Shown: positions 45,883-54,014, numbered from the stretch's first letter. The stretch is 64,000 bases of DNA from VRUE01 sp963730315 (GCA_963730315.1 CAVSRD010000005.1:186001-250000), one strand, 5' to 3'. Made by a program: numbers and translations. Notes: generated by a model from the letters alone, not told the origin.

Positions 45883-46229
45883 CCGTTCTGCGTCATCAGG
45901 CCGATCTCGTGCCCCTCGGGGTCGGTGAAGAGGGCGATCTGGCCGTTCGGGATGTCCATCGGGCCCATGCCCCGCTTGCCTCCCAGCTGCTCGGCCTTTG
46001 CAAGCGCCTCCTCGAGGTCGTCGACCTGGACATAGAAGGTGACGTGTCCCGGGTGACCTTCGGGCGCCGCGCCGACTCCACCCGGGATGCCCTCGCCACC
46101 GGTGTCGACCGTCGAGTACGGAGCGCCGTCCATGTCGGTCAGCTTCCAGTCGAACAGCTGCGAGTAGAAGTCCTTCAGCGCCTGGTGGTCCTTGCCGGCC
46201 ACCTCGAACCACATCGTCGGGTTGCCCAT
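45879..46229 (-). CDS. VOC (glyoxalase/bleomycin-resistance fold) protein
   Basis: The 116-residue protein opens with MGNPTMWFEVAGKDHQALKDFYSQLFDW, a typical single-domain VOC start, and ends with GQIALFTDPEGHEIGLM, which carries the metal Glu. Both beta-alpha-beta-beta-beta halves are present. The substrate is unknown. The ATG has AGGAGG about 9 nt upstream, which decides the start. It lies downstream of the ArsR-SRPBCC pair, a grouping common in actinobacteria. Confidence 0.9.
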   Translation of the reverse strand: MGNPTMWFEVAGKDHQALKDFYSQLFDWKLTDMDGAPYSTVDTGGEGIPGGVGAAPEGHPGHVTFYVQVDDLEEALAKAEQLGGKRGMGPMDIPNGQIALFTDPEGHEIGLMTQNG

Positions 46230-46284
46230 CGGTCTGCCTCCTCTTGGTCGGTTGCCTTCTTGTTCGAATGCTCGCCCGGCCGGC

Positions 46285-46761
46285 TCAGTCCTCGCCGCCG
46301 GCGCCCTCGGGGGTCGCCCAGGGGTCGGCCCCGGGATCGCCGCCGGCCGCGGCGGTCGCCAGCCGGTCGGCGTAGTGCTGCCAGCCGAGACGGTGTTTCT
46401 CGGCGACCTCGGCGCTCGGCAGGTCACGATGCGCCAGCTGCAGGCGGGTGCCGTCGCCGTCGGCCTCCAGCAGCACCTCGACTGTGCTCGATCCCGGCGC
46501 GGTGGTCGAGTCCGCGGCCTCCCAGCCCCAGGTGAAGACGGCGCGACGCGGCGGGTCGAGCTCGACGTACTCGCCGCTGGCGACGTCGCGGCCGTTGATG
46601 TCGCAGCGAAAGCGGCCGCCGGGACGCGGATCGAGGTCCGCGGCGCGACCCATCCACTGGATCATCTTGTCGGGGTCGGTGAGGAACTCGAAAACGATCT
46701 CAGGACTTGCGGCGATGTGGGTCTCCACCTCGACCGCCGCGCCCGTCTCTGCGCTTGCCAC
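46285..46761 (-). CDS. SRPBCC (AHSA1-like) domain protein
   Basis: The 158-residue protein has the START/Bet v1-like fold signs AHIAASPEIVFEFLTDPDKMIQWMG near residue 14 and FTWGWE with a helix at the end (GWQHYADRLATAA). These proteins bind small hydrophobic ligands. Its gene overlaps the ArsR gene by 62 nt, so the two are translated together; ArsR-SRPBCC pairs are widespread, usually with the regulator controlling its own operon. Confidence 0.9.
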   Translation of the reverse strand: MASAETGAAVEVETHIAASPEIVFEFLTDPDKMIQWMGRAADLDPRPGGRFRCDINGRDVASGEYVELDPPRRAVFTWGWEAADSTTAPGSSTVEVLLEADGDGTRLQLAHRDLPSAEVAEKHRLGWQHYADRLATAAAGGDPGADPWATPEGAGGED

Positions 46762-47101
46762 GTGTCTTCCTCCTCTGCTGCTCCAGCTCGGCGGCCAACC
46801 TCAGCCGCTCGAGACGTTCGGTCCAGAACCTGTCCAGAAAGTCGCGAAGCCCGGCCAGTCCCTCCGGTCGCGCCCGGTAGATGCGGCGGGCGCCCTCGCG
46901 GCGCTCGCCGAGCAGGCCCGCCTCACGCAGCACCCCCAGATGCTGCGAGACCGCCGGCCGCGAGACGTCGAAGCGCGAGGCGATCTCGCCGGCGCTCATC
47001 TCCTCCTCGCGGACCAGGCTGAGGATCTCGCGGCGGCGCGGCTCGGCCAGCGCCCTTGCGACGCGGTCAAGCGACTCACGCTCGTCGGCCGTCGTCTTCA
47101 C
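46700..47101 (-). CDS. ArsR-family helix-turn-helix regulator
   Basis: Winged-helix repressor of the ArsR/SmtB type. About 133 residues with ALAEPRRREILSLV, SAGEIASRFDVSRPAVSQHLGVLREAGLL (helix-turn-helix near 40-62) and the wing RIYRA. No metal-binding cysteines are present, so the signal is not a classic metal. The tail is Arg/Lys/Gly-rich. The GTG at 47099-47101 is chosen because the promoter -10 (47110-47115) excludes the ATG at 47107 and the GTG at 47119; if the promoter call is wrong, ATG 47107 is next best. Confidence 0.88.
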   Translation of the reverse strand: MKTTADERESLDRVARALAEPRRREILSLVREEEMSAGEIASRFDVSRPAVSQHLGVLREAGLLGERREGARRIYRARPEGLAGLRDFLDRFWTERLERLRLAAELEQQRRKTRGKRRDGRGGRGGDPHRRKS

Positions 47102-47109
47102 GCTCATAT

Positions 47110-47138
47110 ATTTAAGCACAGCCTTACGGAAGTGACAA
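47110..47138 (-). promoter_or_regulatory. Promoter of the ArsR-SRPBCC operon
   Basis: Minus strand: -35 TTGTCA (47133-47138), 17-nt spacer, -10 TTAAAT (47110-47115). The predicted start of transcription falls at about 47103, on or next to a GTG codon (leaderless). AT-rich and close to consensus for a GC-rich genome. Confidence 0.6.
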
Positions 47139-47170
47139 CTTACAAAGCGAGGGCGGTCGTCCCGGGGGCC

Positions 47171-47632
47171 CTACTCCCCCATCGCCTTGATCACCAGCCG
47201 CTTCGGGCGGCGGCCGTCGAACTCGCAATAGAAGACCTGCTGCCAGGGGCCGAGGTCGAGGCGCCCGGCGGTGACCGGGACGATCGCCTGGTGGTGGACC
47301 AGGAGGTTCTTCAGGTGGGCATCGCCGTTGTCCTCGCCGCCGCGGTGGTGACGGTAGTCGCCGCCCCCGGGCAGCAGTTCCTCTGCGACTCGGTCGGCGG
47401 CCGGCTTCCAACTCGGCGGCGCGACCTTGTCGAGCCACTCGATGACGTCCTCGTGCAGGCCGGGCTCGTCGTCGTTGACCCAGACGCCGGCGGTGATGTG
47501 CATAGCCGAGACCAGCACCATCCCCTCCGCGATGCCGGCGGCGTCGACCGCGGCCTGAACGTCAGGGGTTATGCGGATCAGCTCGCGCCGCTCGCTCGTC
47601 TCGAAGGTCATGTAATCGGTGTGCGACTTCAC
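47171..47632 (-). CDS. YjbQ family protein (UPF0047)
   Basis: The 153-residue protein starts KSHTDYMTFETSERRELIRIT and ends with PWQQVFYCEFDGRRPKRLVIKAMGE; the core has VLVSAMHITAGVWVNDDEPG and the His-rich GDAHLKN. Members have low thiamine-phosphate synthase activity in vitro; their true role is not settled. The GTG at 47630-47632 has GGGGGA 6 nt upstream, which decides the start. Confidence 0.93.
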   Translation of the reverse strand: MKSHTDYMTFETSERRELIRITPDVQAAVDAAGIAEGMVLVSAMHITAGVWVNDDEPGLHEDVIEWLDKVAPPSWKPAADRVAEELLPGGGDYRHHRGGEDNGDAHLKNLLVHHQAIVPVTAGRLDLGPWQQVFYCEFDGRRPKRLVIKAMGE

Positions 47633-47643
47633 TCGTTCCCCCT

Positions 47644-47671
47644 TTGGCGATGGCAGACAGTCGGTTAGCGT
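47644..47671 (+). promoter_or_regulatory. Promoter of the lipoprotein / ABC ATPase operon
   Basis: -35 TTGGCG (47644-47649), 16-nt spacer, -10 TAGCGT (47666-47671), and 9 nt to the ATG at 47681. No Shine-Dalgarno is visible, so a near-leaderless message is likely. Confidence 0.55.
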
Positions 47672-47680
47672 AGGCCCGCG

Positions 47681-48085
47681 ATGCAGTCCGCGGCCTTGCG
47701 ATTCCTCGTCCAGCCGCTCGCGCTCGCCCTGGCAGTGGGCGTCGCCTCCTGTGGCGGCGGCTCGGAGCCGGGCGGGCGGGCGGCACCGCGGCCGCAGTTG
47801 ACTCTCGCCGCACCCACCCACCATCCGACCGTGGGTGCGCCCTGGCGGATCGCGATCCGCGCCTTCGGACCCGGCGGCCGCCCGCTTCGAGCCGAGGTCC
47901 GCTACCGGTTCCTGTTCGGCGGCAGCGTCGTCGCCCGGCGCTCGCATTACCGGTTCAGCGGGACGTTTCACGACACCCTGCGCTGGCCGGCCCGCTCCGC
48001 CGGGCTGCCGCTGACCTTCCGCGCCGTGGTGACGACGCGGTTCGGCAAGCGCAACCTCGACTACCGGGTTCGCGTGAGGCGATGA
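47681..48085 (+). CDS. Lipoprotein of unknown function
   Basis: The 134 residues have a signal peptide with lipobox VASC (about Cys24) followed by a Gly/Pro linker and a beta-rich domain (THHPTVGAPWRIAIRAFGPGGRPLRAEVRYRF...), reminiscent of an Ig-like/CopC-type fold. I recognise no specific family. Its stop overlaps the ABC ATPase gene as ATGA, so it may be an accessory of that system. Confidence 0.7.
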   Translation: MQSAALRFLVQPLALALAVGVASCGGGSEPGGRAAPRPQLTLAAPTHHPTVGAPWRIAIRAFGPGGRPLRAEVRYRFLFGGSVVARRSHYRFSGTFHDTLRWPARSAGLPLTFRAVVTTRFGKRNLDYRVRVRR

Positions 48086-48756
48086 GCGGCGGGGTGGCAC
48101 TCGAGGTGGAGCGGGTCTCGAAGACGTTCGCCGGCCGGATCCAGGCCCTGCGCGACGTCTCGCTGCGGGTCGCGCCGGGCGAGGTGGTGGCGATCGCCGG
48201 CCCCTCGGGCTGCGGCAAGAGCACGCTGCTCAACACGATCGCCGCGATCGAGCGCCCCGACTCGGGCCGAATCCTGGTCGACGGCGTCTCGGTCGTCGAC
48301 ATCCGGCACCCGGCCGTCTACAGGCGCGACACGGTCGGCTTCGTCTTCCAGCTCCACCACCTGCTGCCGATGCTCACCGCCCGGGCGAACGTCGAGCTGC
48401 CGCTGATCGCCGCCGGCGCCTCCCGCGCCGAGCGCCGCCGCCGCGCCACAGAGCTGCTCACCGAGGTCGGACTCGGCGACCGGGCGGAGGAGCGACCGGC
48501 GACGCTCTCGGGCGGCGAGCGCCAGCGGGTGGCGGTGGCGCGGGCGCTCGCCAACGAGCCGCGCCTGCTGCTCGCCGACGAGCCGACCGGCTCGCTCGAC
48601 ACCGAAAGCGGCCGGCTCGTGATGACGCTGCTCGAACGGGCCCGGGAGCGCCGCGGCACGACACTGCTGATCGCCAGCCACAACCGCGGCCTGGGCGAGC
48701 GCGCCGGCCGCGTCGTGCAGATGGTCGATGGAGCGCTCGCCGAGGGCTCGGCGTGA
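48082..48756 (+). CDS. ABC transporter ATP-binding protein (MacB/LolD type)
   Basis: The 224 residues contain Walker A GPSGCGKS at 40-47, the Q-loop FVFQLHHLLPMLTARANVELPL typical of the LolD/MacB/FtsE group, signature LSGGERQRVAVARAL and Walker B LLLADEPTGSLD. This group powers lipoprotein or peptide export by FtsX-like permeases. The likely permease is encoded convergently 4 nt away on the other strand. The ATG overlaps the lipoprotein stop. Confidence 0.93.
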   Translation: MSGGVALEVERVSKTFAGRIQALRDVSLRVAPGEVVAIAGPSGCGKSTLLNTIAAIERPDSGRILVDGVSVVDIRHPAVYRRDTVGFVFQLHHLLPMLTARANVELPLIAAGASRAERRRRATELLTEVGLGDRAEERPATLSGGERQRVAVARALANEPRLLLADEPTGSLDTESGRLVMTLLERARERRGTTLLIASHNRGLGERAGRVVQMVDGALAEGSA

Positions 48757-48760
48757 GGAC

Positions 48761-49861
48761 CTAAAAGCGCCCCAGCAACTCGGCCGGCGGCCGGCGGACG
48801 ACCCGCCAGGCGGGGTAGATCCCGCCCAGCACGCCGATCGCCAGACCGATCAGGAATCCGCGCCCAACGCTCCACAGCGACAGCACCGGGCTGACGAAGC
48901 CCGACGCCGAGAGCAGGCCGACGATCAGATGCCCCAGCGCGACGCCGGCCCCGACGCCGAGCGCGGCGCCGAGCAGCCCGACCGCGGCCCCCTCGCCGAC
49001 GACCAGCGAACCCACCTGGCGCGGGCTCCACCCGATCGCCGCCATCAGCGCCAGCTCGCGCCGGCGCTCCAGCACCGCCATCGCCATCGTGTTGGCGACG
49101 GCGATCGCCCCGAGGACGAGGGCTAGCACCGCGATCGCCAACACTGCCTTGGTGACGATCTCGAAAGCGGGGTTGGCGCGGGCCGCCTCCCCGGGATTGG
49201 CGATCGTCATCGTCCCGGGAACGGCGCGGCGCAGCGCCGCCGTGACCGCGTCCAGCGAGGCGTTCGGCTTCAGGGTCACGGCGATCGTCGTCACCCCGCT
49301 CCGGCCACCTACGAGGCGCTCGGCTGCCGGCAGCGGCAGGACCGCACCGGCGTCCTCGAAGGCGATCCCGGCGTGGTAGACGCCGACCACCGGGAAGCGC
49401 TCACCCTTCAAGGCGATCTCATCGCCCGGCCTGAGACCCAGGCTGCCGGCCAGCCCGTCGCCGACCACCGCCTCGTTGCCGCGCCCCAGCCGCCCTTCCG
49501 TCAAGACCAAGCGCCGCGCCACGAAGCCGCCCGGTTGCAGGCCGAAGACGATCGCCGCGGGCGATTCGGGCAGCGCTTCGGTCACCAGCAGGATCGGGGC
49601 CGCGTTTTCGACGCCGGGCTGGCGCTCCACCTTCGCGACCACCGATTTCGGCAGGACCGACGCAGTCGGGTCGGCCACACCGCTCTGAAAGAGCCCGAAG
49701 CTGGAGCCGCCGAGATTGCTGAGCCCGCCGACGCTCTGCTTGAGGCCCTGGGTCAGAGCCAGCAGGGCGACGATCGTCGCCACGCCAATTCCGATCCCGG
49801 CGGCGGTCAGCGCCGTCCTGCCCCGGTTGCGCACCAGGTTGAGGACGATCAGCCCGATCAC
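48761..49861 (-). CDS. ABC transporter permease, FtsX/MacB type
   Basis: The 366 residues have one N-terminal helix (about 18-40), a periplasmic MacB-core-like domain (about 50-230) and three C-terminal helices from about 245 on, with MAMAVLERRRELALMAAIGWSPRQV, the hallmark of FtsX-type permeases. The GTG at 49859-49861 is used; an upstream extension is possible. It faces the matching ATPase gene instead of following it. Confidence 0.9.
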   Translation of the reverse strand: MIGLIVLNLVRNRGRTALTAAGIGIGVATIVALLALTQGLKQSVGGLSNLGGSSFGLFQSGVADPTASVLPKSVVAKVERQPGVENAAPILLVTEALPESPAAIVFGLQPGGFVARRLVLTEGRLGRGNEAVVGDGLAGSLGLRPGDEIALKGERFPVVGVYHAGIAFEDAGAVLPLPAAERLVGGRSGVTTIAVTLKPNASLDAVTAALRRAVPGTMTIANPGEAARANPAFEIVTKAVLAIAVLALVLGAIAVANTMAMAVLERRRELALMAAIGWSPRQVGSLVVGEGAAVGLLGAALGVGAGVALGHLIVGLLSASGFVSPVLSLWSVGRGFLIGLAIGVLGGIYPAWRVVRRPPAELLGRF

Positions 49862-49971
49862 GGCGCGATCATAGGCGAGCCCGGGTGCGGCGGCTCCCCG
49901 TGGTTCCTCCACCGCTTTCCTGCGGCGAATCCCCGATGCATCGTCGACGCTCGCGCTGCAACCTTGGAGTC

Positions 49972-51255
49972 GTGAGCGAGACGCCCGCTGGCAACGGTTC
50001 CGCCCCCGCGAACGTCGTCGTCCTCGGCGGCGGCTTCGGAGGGCTGGAGACGGCCTTCGACCTGCGCCTGCTGGCCGGTGAGCGGGCGCGGATCACGCTG
50101 ATCTCCGAGAGCGACCACTTCCTCTTCAAACCGAACTCGATCTACGTCCCGTTCGGACTCGACCCCGAGCGCCTCAAGGTGCCGCTGGCCAAGCCGGCGG
50201 CGCGAAAGAGCATCGAGCTGGTCCAGGCGAAGGCGCACGGGATCGACCCCGACGCCCGCGAGGTCGAGGTCGACGGCCGCTCCGTCCCTTACGACTTCCT
50301 CGTCGTCGCCACTGGCGCCGGGATGCGCGCCGAGGAGATCCCCGGGCTCGCGGAGCTGGCGATCAGCCCCTGGACCCCGGTCGACATGCTGCGCCTCCGG
50401 GCCGGCTTCCAGGGACTGCTCGACGCGGCTGGCGCCCGCCGACCCCAGCGCGTCCTCTTCGTGGTGCCGCCGAACAACAAATGCGCCGGGCCCCTGTACG
50501 AGATCGTCCTGATGCTCGACACGTGGCTGCGCCGCAAGGGCGCCCGCGTGAACACCGAGGTCGTTTGGTCGACCTTCGAGAGCAGCTACATCCAGGCGTT
50601 CGGTCCGCGTCTGCACGAGGTGGCTGCGGCGGAGTTCGAGCGGCGCGGCATCGCCGGTCACACCGACTGGGTGGTCGACCGGGTCGAACCGGGGACTGTC
50701 TCCTACGCGAACGGCGAGCAGCTCGGCTACGACCTGCTGGTCGCCTTCCCCCCCTACATAGCCTCCACCCCCTTCCCGGGGCTGCAGGCCGACGACCGCG
50801 GCTTCCTGGCGACCGAGCTGGGCAGCCGACGCCTGGTCGGCAACCCGGAGATCTTTGCCGTCGGCGACGCCGGCGACTTCCCCGTCAAGCAGGCCTTCCT
50901 CGCCTTCCTGCAAGCAGATGCGGCCGCCGCGCACCTGGCCGCCGAGCTGCTGGGCGGCGAGCCGCAGGTCAGCTTCGACCCGGTCAGCATGTGCGTGATG
51001 GAGCAGTTCGACAAGGCGACCTTCGCCCAGGTGCCGCTGCGGCTGACCGGCGACCCGGCGCATCCGACCGAGGTCCGGCCCGACGCCAACGGCGACTACC
51101 GGGTGGGCAGCTCGAAGGCCTGGCGGGCCGGCAAGAAGATGCTCGGCCTATCCGTCCCCTGGCGCTTCGGACGCGGCGAGCCATTCCACGGCGGCGCCTT
51201 CTGGCGGGGCATGGACGCCGGACTCAGGGCGATGTCCGGCGTGCTCGCCAAGTAA
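49972..51255 (+). CDS. FAD/NAD(P)-dependent oxidoreductase, sulfide:quinone-oxidoreductase-like
   Basis: The 427 residues have the FAD motif VVLGGGFGGLETA near 15-27, FKPNSIYVPFG, the second FAD element VVATGAGM near 106 and EIFAVGDAGDFP near 300. The layout is that of sulfide:quinone oxidoreductases and type II NADH dehydrogenases. Of the SQR cysteines, only Cys in NNKCAGP near 168 and one in SMCVME near 340 are seen, so an SQR role is open. The GTG start follows GGAG at 4 nt. It is divergent from the permease gene. Confidence 0.82.
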   Translation: MSETPAGNGSAPANVVVLGGGFGGLETAFDLRLLAGERARITLISESDHFLFKPNSIYVPFGLDPERLKVPLAKPAARKSIELVQAKAHGIDPDAREVEVDGRSVPYDFLVVATGAGMRAEEIPGLAELAISPWTPVDMLRLRAGFQGLLDAAGARRPQRVLFVVPPNNKCAGPLYEIVLMLDTWLRRKGARVNTEVVWSTFESSYIQAFGPRLHEVAAAEFERRGIAGHTDWVVDRVEPGTVSYANGEQLGYDLLVAFPPYIASTPFPGLQADDRGFLATELGSRRLVGNPEIFAVGDAGDFPVKQAFLAFLQADAAAAHLAAELLGGEPQVSFDPVSMCVMEQFDKATFAQVPLRLTGDPAHPTEVRPDANGDYRVGSSKAWRAGKKMLGLSVPWRFGRGEPFHGGAFWRGMDAGLRAMSGVLAK

Positions 51256-51283
51256 CCCTCCTAGACTGCCGTTAACAAGCGTC

Positions 51284-52057
51284 ATGCGGCGCCTCGTCTT
51301 CACAACCACGCTGGTCGCGGTGCTGCTCGGCGCCGCAGCCGCTCGTGGGGAATCGGTTCAGGAGGGACGACTGCGCGTCGACTTCAATGCCGGTTTCGCG
51401 CCCCACGCCCTGCCGCGCGAACGGCCGGCGCCGGTGCGGATCAGCCTCGACGGCTCGGTAGCGACCGACGATGGCAGCCGCCTGCCGCAGCTCCGCCGCA
51501 TCTCGATTGCCCTCAACCGCTACGGCCGGCTCACCACGCGCGGCCTGCCGACCTGCGCTCGCGGAGAGCTCGAGTCGACCTCCAGCGCCACGGCACTGAG
51601 GCGCTGCCGCGGCGCCTTGGTCGGCCGCGGCCGCTTCGGCGCCGACGTCGCCTTTCCGAACCTGGCTCCGTTTCCGGTCGAGGGCAGCGTCCTGGCCTTC
51701 AACAGCAGGGTCGGCGGCAAAGTCGCGATCCTCGTCCACATCTACGGCACGAGCCCGGTCAGGGCGTCGCTGGTGTTGACCTTCAAGGTCTCCCACCGGC
51801 GCCGCGGCACGTTCGGCACGGTGCTCTCGACCACGATCCCGAAGATCGCCTCCGACGTCGGCTACGTAACCGACGTCACGCTCTCCTTCGGCCGCCGCTA
51901 CCGCGTCGGGAGCGAACGGCTCAGCTTCCTCAGCGCCCGCTGCGCCGCGCCCGCCGGCTTTCCCGGCGCGCTCTTCCCCTTCGCCCGGGCAAACTTCCTG
52001 TTCGCCAACGGGCAACGCCTCACCAGCACGGTGGTCCGCGACTGCGCGGTTCGCTAG
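51284..52057 (+). CDS. Exported protein of unknown function
   Basis: The 257 residues begin with a Sec signal peptide (MRRLVFTTTLVAVLLGAAAARG, cleavage near 20). The mature part is beta-rich, with a cysteine pair in PTCARGELES/LRRCRGALVG and more Cys near the end (SARCAAP, VRDCAVR). I recognise this only as a kind of secreted protein common in related genomes; no function is known. TAGACT at 51263-51268 may be a -10. The stop shares CTAG with the convergent PIG-L gene. Confidence 0.75.
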   Translation: MRRLVFTTTLVAVLLGAAAARGESVQEGRLRVDFNAGFAPHALPRERPAPVRISLDGSVATDDGSRLPQLRRISIALNRYGRLTTRGLPTCARGELESTSSATALRRCRGALVGRGRFGADVAFPNLAPFPVEGSVLAFNSRVGGKVAILVHIYGTSPVRASLVLTFKVSHRRRGTFGTVLSTTIPKIASDVGYVTDVTLSFGRRYRVGSERLSFLSARCAAPAGFPGALFPFARANFLFANGQRLTSTVVRDCAVR

Positions 52058-52821
52058 CCGCGACGGCCGGCTGGCGGTTCGCCTGGTGCATACAGCCAGG
52101 CGTCCATGGGGACCTCGCGCGGATCCGCCAGCGGCGAGCGGGCGTCCAGCCACCGCGGTGCGCCGAGCAGCCAGCGGTCGCCGCAGGGCACGACCTCGGT
52201 GAGCAACTCGAGGTAGGAGACCTGGGGGGTTTCGACGCCGAATCCGAACAGCAGCTCAGGCCCGAGGGAGGCGTTCATCGCGGCTCGGCCCTCGACGAGG
52301 CGGCGGTAGTCGTTCCTGGCCAGCTCGCCGCGATGCGCGGCCAGCGCGGCGAGGATCTCCTCGAGGCGACCCCGGTCGAACACCGTGCCCAGCGTGGGCT
52401 GGGGCAGCGAAGCCCACAGTCCCCACATCCACCACCGCGGCCCGGCCGGCTCCCCCGTGCGCAGTGCGTCGCGAACCGCACGCGCCACGACCTCGTGGCC
52501 GTGGTGGCGGTCGTGCGGGCTCGGCGAGACGACGATCTCGGGTTCGAGCAGGCCGATCTCCCGCTCGGCGAGCCCAACCAGCGCCGCGTAGGCGGCCGCG
52601 TGGTCGTCGTCCGGTGAGATCGCGATCGGGCGCTCGGGGAACCGCAGCTCGAAGCGCACGCGACGACAGGCATCGAGCAGCTCCCTGGCGCGGCGCAGGT
52701 GCTGTCCCGGCCTGCCGAGGCCACACGCCACGTTGACGATCCGCCAGCCGGCGTCGCGAAGCGCCATCAGGGTGGCGGGCGCACCGATCAGCTCGTCGTC
52801 GGGGTGCGGGGAGAAATGCAA
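52054..52821 (-). CDS. PIG-L family deacetylase
   Basis: Zinc-dependent N-acetyl hydrolase fold of the LmbE/PIG-L/MshB family. The 255 residues have the metal motif HPDDE at 6-10 and a second ligand region PSPHDRHHGHE near 100-110. Members remove acetyl groups from GlcNAc-type lipids or mycothiol and bacillithiol precursors; the substrate here is unknown. The first codon would be TTG at 52819-52821; no close Shine-Dalgarno is seen and a start slightly upstream cannot be excluded. Confidence 0.85.
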   Translation of the reverse strand: MHFSPHPDDELIGAPATLMALRDAGWRIVNVACGLGRPGQHLRRARELLDACRRVRFELRFPERPIAISPDDDHAAAYAALVGLAEREIGLLEPEIVVSPSPHDRHHGHEVVARAVRDALRTGEPAGPRWWMWGLWASLPQPTLGTVFDRGRLEEILAALAAHRGELARNDYRRLVEGRAAMNASLGPELLFGFGVETPQVSYLELLTEVVPCGDRWLLGAPRWLDARSPLADPREVPMDAWLYAPGEPPAGRRG

Positions 52822-52854
52822 GGCGACGCCGCTCAGGGCCCAGGCCTCCTCCGT

Positions 52855-53205
52855 TTAGGGCGCGTACTTTTCGCCTTCTTCGATCCCCTTCTGCGCTTCT
52901 TCCTTGCCCTTTTCGATCCCCTTCTGCGCTTCTTCCTTGCCCTTTTCGATCCCCTTCTGCGCTTCTTCCTTGCCCTTTTCGGCTTCTTCCTTCGCCTTTT
53001 CGATCCCCTTTTCGGCTTCCTTCTTGCCCTCTTCGACGCCCTGCTTGGCTTCTTCCAGGCCCTTTTCGACGCCTTCCTGGGCCGGGCCGGTGGTCGTGTC
53101 GCTGCCGCCCCCGCAGCCCGACCAGGCGACGCCGGCGATCCCGATCGCCAGGACGGCAAGCGCCGGCCAGGCGCGCCGGCCGCGCTTCAAAGCTCTCTCG
53201 GACAC
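52855..53205 (-). CDS. Cell-envelope protein with LEA-like 11-residue repeats
   Basis: The 116 residues have a basic N-terminus, a hydrophobic segment (about 13-28) ending in SGCGGG (an atypical lipobox or membrane anchor), and a highly charged helical repeat region from about 45 to 112. The unit GIEKGKEEAQK occurs three times exactly and in several diverged copies. An 11-residue period of Lys/Glu/Ala is typical of group 3 LEA and similar desiccation-type helices. The GTG at 53203-53205 has GAGGAG 5 nt upstream. Exact function unknown. Confidence 0.8.
   Translation of the reverse strand: MSERALKRGRRAWPALAVLAIGIAGVAWSGCGGGSDTTTGPAQEGVEKGLEEAKQGVEEGKKEAEKGIEKAKEEAEKGKEEAQKGIEKGKEEAQKGIEKGKEEAQKGIEEGEKYAP
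52882..52980. repeat. Three identical 33-bp tandem repeats
   Basis: Units at 52882-52914, 52915-52947 and 52948-52980 are identical at the DNA level and encode the 11-residue repeat of the LEA-like protein; flanking units are diverged. Identity suggests recent slippage or recombination. Confidence 0.95.
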
Positions 53206-53300
53206 ACGGACTCCTCTCGTTCGCGCAGCGGCATCAAGTCAATGCGATCTTCGCACTCGCGGGGCCGGAGCGCCAGCGGGTCGCCTTTTAGGATCGATGC

Positions 53301-53975
53301 ATGGCCGAGCTCCACGTCCTGCGCGTCTTCGTCAACGAGGAGGGCGAGTGGGGCAATCCGCTCGGGGTGTTCCTCGAGGGAGCCGAGGTGCCGGAAGCAA
53401 GGCGCACGCCGGTCGCGGCGGAGCTGGGCTTCAGCGAGACGGTCTTCGTCGAGGATCCGGCGTGCGGCCGGATCAGCATCCACACGCCCGCGGTCGAGCT
53501 GCACTTCGCCGGTCATCCCACAGTGGGGACCGCGTGGCTGCTTGCCCGCGAGGGGCTGCCGGTCGAAGCGCTGCAGCCGCCGGCGGGCCGGGTCGGCGTG
53601 CGGGTGGATGCGAACGACGCTTTCGTCACCGCCCGGCCGCAGTGGTCGCCGCCGTTCGAGTACGTGCAGCTCGGAGCGCCGGCCCAGGTCGGAAGGCTCG
53701 ACGGGCCTCCCAACGGCGCCGGCAACACCTACGCCTGGGCCTGGATCGACGAGGCGGCCGGCACGATCCGGGCCCGCTCCTTCGCCCCCGAGGCGGGCAT
53801 CGAGGAGGACGAGGCGACGGGCTCCGCGGCGCTCGCCCTCTGCGCCCGCCTCTCCCGCCCGATCGTCGTCCACCAGGGACGCGGCTCGGTGATCCACGCC
53901 GGTCCCGCCGGCGACGAGCTGGTCGAGGTGGGCGGGCGGGTGTCGCTCGACGAGGTGCGCGAGCAAGCCGTCTGA
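53301..53975 (+). CDS. PhzF-family isomerase-like protein
   Basis: The 224 residues show the PhzF/diaminopimelate-epimerase-like fold: LHVLRVFVNEEGEWGNPLGV at the start, ELGFSETVFVED with the catalytic Glu (about 46-50), ELHFAGHPTVGTAWLL and the C-terminal GIEEDEATGSAALAL. A little shorter than typical PhzF (260-280). The reaction of most members is unknown. It ends just before the P450 promoter and may be unrelated to the P450. Confidence 0.85.
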   Translation: MAELHVLRVFVNEEGEWGNPLGVFLEGAEVPEARRTPVAAELGFSETVFVEDPACGRISIHTPAVELHFAGHPTVGTAWLLAREGLPVEALQPPAGRVGVRVDANDAFVTARPQWSPPFEYVQLGAPAQVGRLDGPPNGAGNTYAWAWIDEAAGTIRARSFAPEAGIEEDEATGSAALALCARLSRPIVVHQGRGSVIHAGPAGDELVEVGGRVSLDEVREQAV

Positions 53976-53992
53976 GCCGCCCGGCCCTGCCC

Positions 53993-54014
53993 TATACTGG
54001 CCAGCCAGCCAGTA
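53993..54014 (+). promoter_or_regulatory. -10 box with overlapping inverted-repeat operator of the P450 gene
   Basis: A -10 TATACT (53993-53998) overlaps a 20-nt inverted repeat, TACTGGC-N6-GCCAGTA (53995-54014), perfect over 7+7 positions. Its position across -10 and +1 suits a repressor site of the TetR kind. No -35 of good quality is seen. Confidence 0.55.

Noticed and set aside
52882..52980. CRISPR-like repeats
   Set aside because: The 33-bp units are contiguous, without spacers, in frame and encode an 11-residue repeat.
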